Made by a program: the position numbers and the translations under genes. From Leptospiraceae bacterium (GTDB lineage Bacteria; Spirochaetota; Leptospiria; Leptospirales; Leptospiraceae), in the NCBI GenBank assembly GCA_024233875.1, contig JACKPB010000001.1:186001-250000 (forward strand): a stretch of DNA of 64,000 nucleotides. The letters are read 5' to 3'. The notes under the pieces were generated by a model, which worked only from the letters and a program-made list of their open reading frames with translations, ran no database searches and was not told where the DNA came from. This document shows positions 63,174-64,000 of the stretch, in pieces; the stretch's first letter is position 1, and each line of letters starts with the position of its first letter.

Positions 63174-64000
63174 TTAAAAAAAGGTTATATCATCTTCCTG
63201 ATTTTTTTTCTTATTTGAATATAGGGACTCGATTTCACCCGGATCGGTTTCTAGTTTTTGTTTTATTTTTTCAATAAATTCCTTATCAAATGCTGAAGTA
63301 TTTTCTAGTTCGGATAGAGTTTCTACTCCGAGTGAGTGAATATTGCTTATGATAGTGTCTAGTGATCTTTTGATTTCATTATTCAGTTCTGCAATATAAG
63401 TATCAATTTGCATTGTGTTTATGACTTGATTGATTTCATTTTTTACAGAGCTGGTTTTTCCCATCGACTTCATCAAAGTAACCGTGAGCTCAAAAATCAA
63501 TTGAAATAGAGTTTGAGTCATCGCCATAAAAACATCCTGAATGATAGCTATAGTCGAATTTAGATATTTTGATTCGACATCCATCGCTTCTTTTATTGTA
63601 TTTATACTATTCCGAATGAACTCGTTGGTATTTTTGATTTCTTTTTTTACACGAACAGCTGCATTTTGCGATTCGTTTGCTAGACGTCTAATTTCATTGG
63701 CAACTACTGCAAATCCTTTCCCTGCGTTACCTGCATGTGCTGCTTCAATATTAGCATTTAGTGAAATGAGTTCTATTCCATTAGCAATTTCACTGATTTC
63801 ATCCGAAAATGTTAAAATTCCATTTACTTTTTTATAGATTTCATCAAGTGTTCCAATGTCTTCTAGTTTTCTTTTATGTGTGATAACTAATTCATCGATG
63901 ATTTGCTTAAGTAACGCATTGTATTTCTTTTGGATGTAAACTAAAAATTCTTCGTTTTGAATATCTCCATCGTTATTGCTAAATTTAAAGTCTATATTTT
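63174..64000 (-). CDS. MCP-like signalling protein with an acidic/aromatic tail (partial)
   Basis: Partial: reads off the right edge, with about 275 C-terminal residues visible. It has an MCP-like signalling core (ELISLNANIEAAHAG, then GKGFAVVANEIRRLANES), changed from the usual LLALNAAIEAARAG. After it come helices with INTMQIDTYIAELNNEIKRS, and the protein ends KNQEDDITFF. The tail matches the ESDDDVTFF of the gene at 51586. It is convergent with cheA: their stops are one base apart. No membrane helix is visible in the part shown. Confidence 0.82.
   Translation of the reverse strand, partial: NIDFKFSNNDGDIQNEEFLVYIQKKYNALLKQIIDELVITHKRKLEDIGTLDEIYKKVNGILTFSDEISEIANGIELISLNANIEAAHAGNAGKGFAVVANEIRRLANESQNAAVRVKKEIKNTNEFIRNSINTIKEAMDVESKYLNSTIAIIQDVFMAMTQTLFQLIFELTVTLMKSMGKTSSVKNEINQVINTMQIDTYIAELNNEIKRSLDTIISNIHSLGVETLSELENTSAFDKEFIEKIKQKLETDPGEIESLYSNKKKNQEDDITFF

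Overview
The window looks like chromosomal DNA of a spirochaete, most probably of the Leptospiraceae. It is A+T-rich (roughly 40% G+C by eye). The gene order rpsU-yqeY-dnaG-rpoD, the many lipoproteins with relaxed lipoboxes, the abundance of 7TM-DISM receptors, SpoIIE-type phosphatases, class III cyclases and chemoreceptors, and a DUF1566-type lipoprotein all fit that group. No rRNA gene was seen, so the assignment is by gene content only. I saw no tRNA, insertion sequence, phage or CRISPR array.

Layout. 1-5840: the N-terminal part of a CzcA/CusA-type RND metal pump, a BioF-like enzyme, a 7TM-DISM/PP2C/TPR lipoprotein and a degenerate GGDEF-like protein. 6016-10656: a macromolecular-synthesis cluster (rpsU, yqeY, dnaG, rpoD) closed by a strong terminator. 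10658-23905: a cytidylate-kinase-like protein, a poly-HAMP chemoreceptor, a 7TM-DISM histidine kinase, a DUF2225 protein, a histone-deacetylase-like enzyme, a Spy-like/ECF sigma operon with a good ECF-type promoter, a voltage-sensor potassium channel, a CbbX-like AAA+ ATPase, glycyl-tRNA synthetase and an ArsC/Spx-like protein. 24060-33388: a secreted Cys/His repeat protein, an adenylate cyclase, a membrane TonB-like protein with a PrsW-like protease, a tandem receiver protein, clpS, a DnaJ/TerB protein and a glycosyltransferase. 33618-48733: a chemoreceptor, an SCO1-like protein, a kexin/subtilisin-like lipoprotein with a separately encoded prodomain-like lipoprotein, a second 7TM/PP2C protein, a methyltransferase, an MscS channel fused to a cNMP-binding domain, methylmalonyl-CoA decarboxylase, two hairpin-rich intergenic regions sharing a repeat, a TPR protein and a membrane pyrophosphatase.

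The most interesting region is 48962-64000. A complete stressosome-like module (RsbR, RsbS, RsbT and an RsbT-like/RsbX-like fusion) runs directly into a membrane coiled-coil protein, a soluble chemoreceptor with two signalling tips and a triple-CheW protein. After a terminator come cheB, a HEAT-repeat protein, cheR, cheY, a single STAS domain, a second cheY and a very large multi-HPt cheA. A convergent MCP-like gene ends the window. It carries the same short acidic/aromatic C-terminal tail as the membrane coiled-coil protein. I read this as a stress-sensing partner-switch module coupled to a cytoplasmic chemosensory array. No sigma factor, anti-sigma factor or flagellar gene lies beside it, so its output is unknown.
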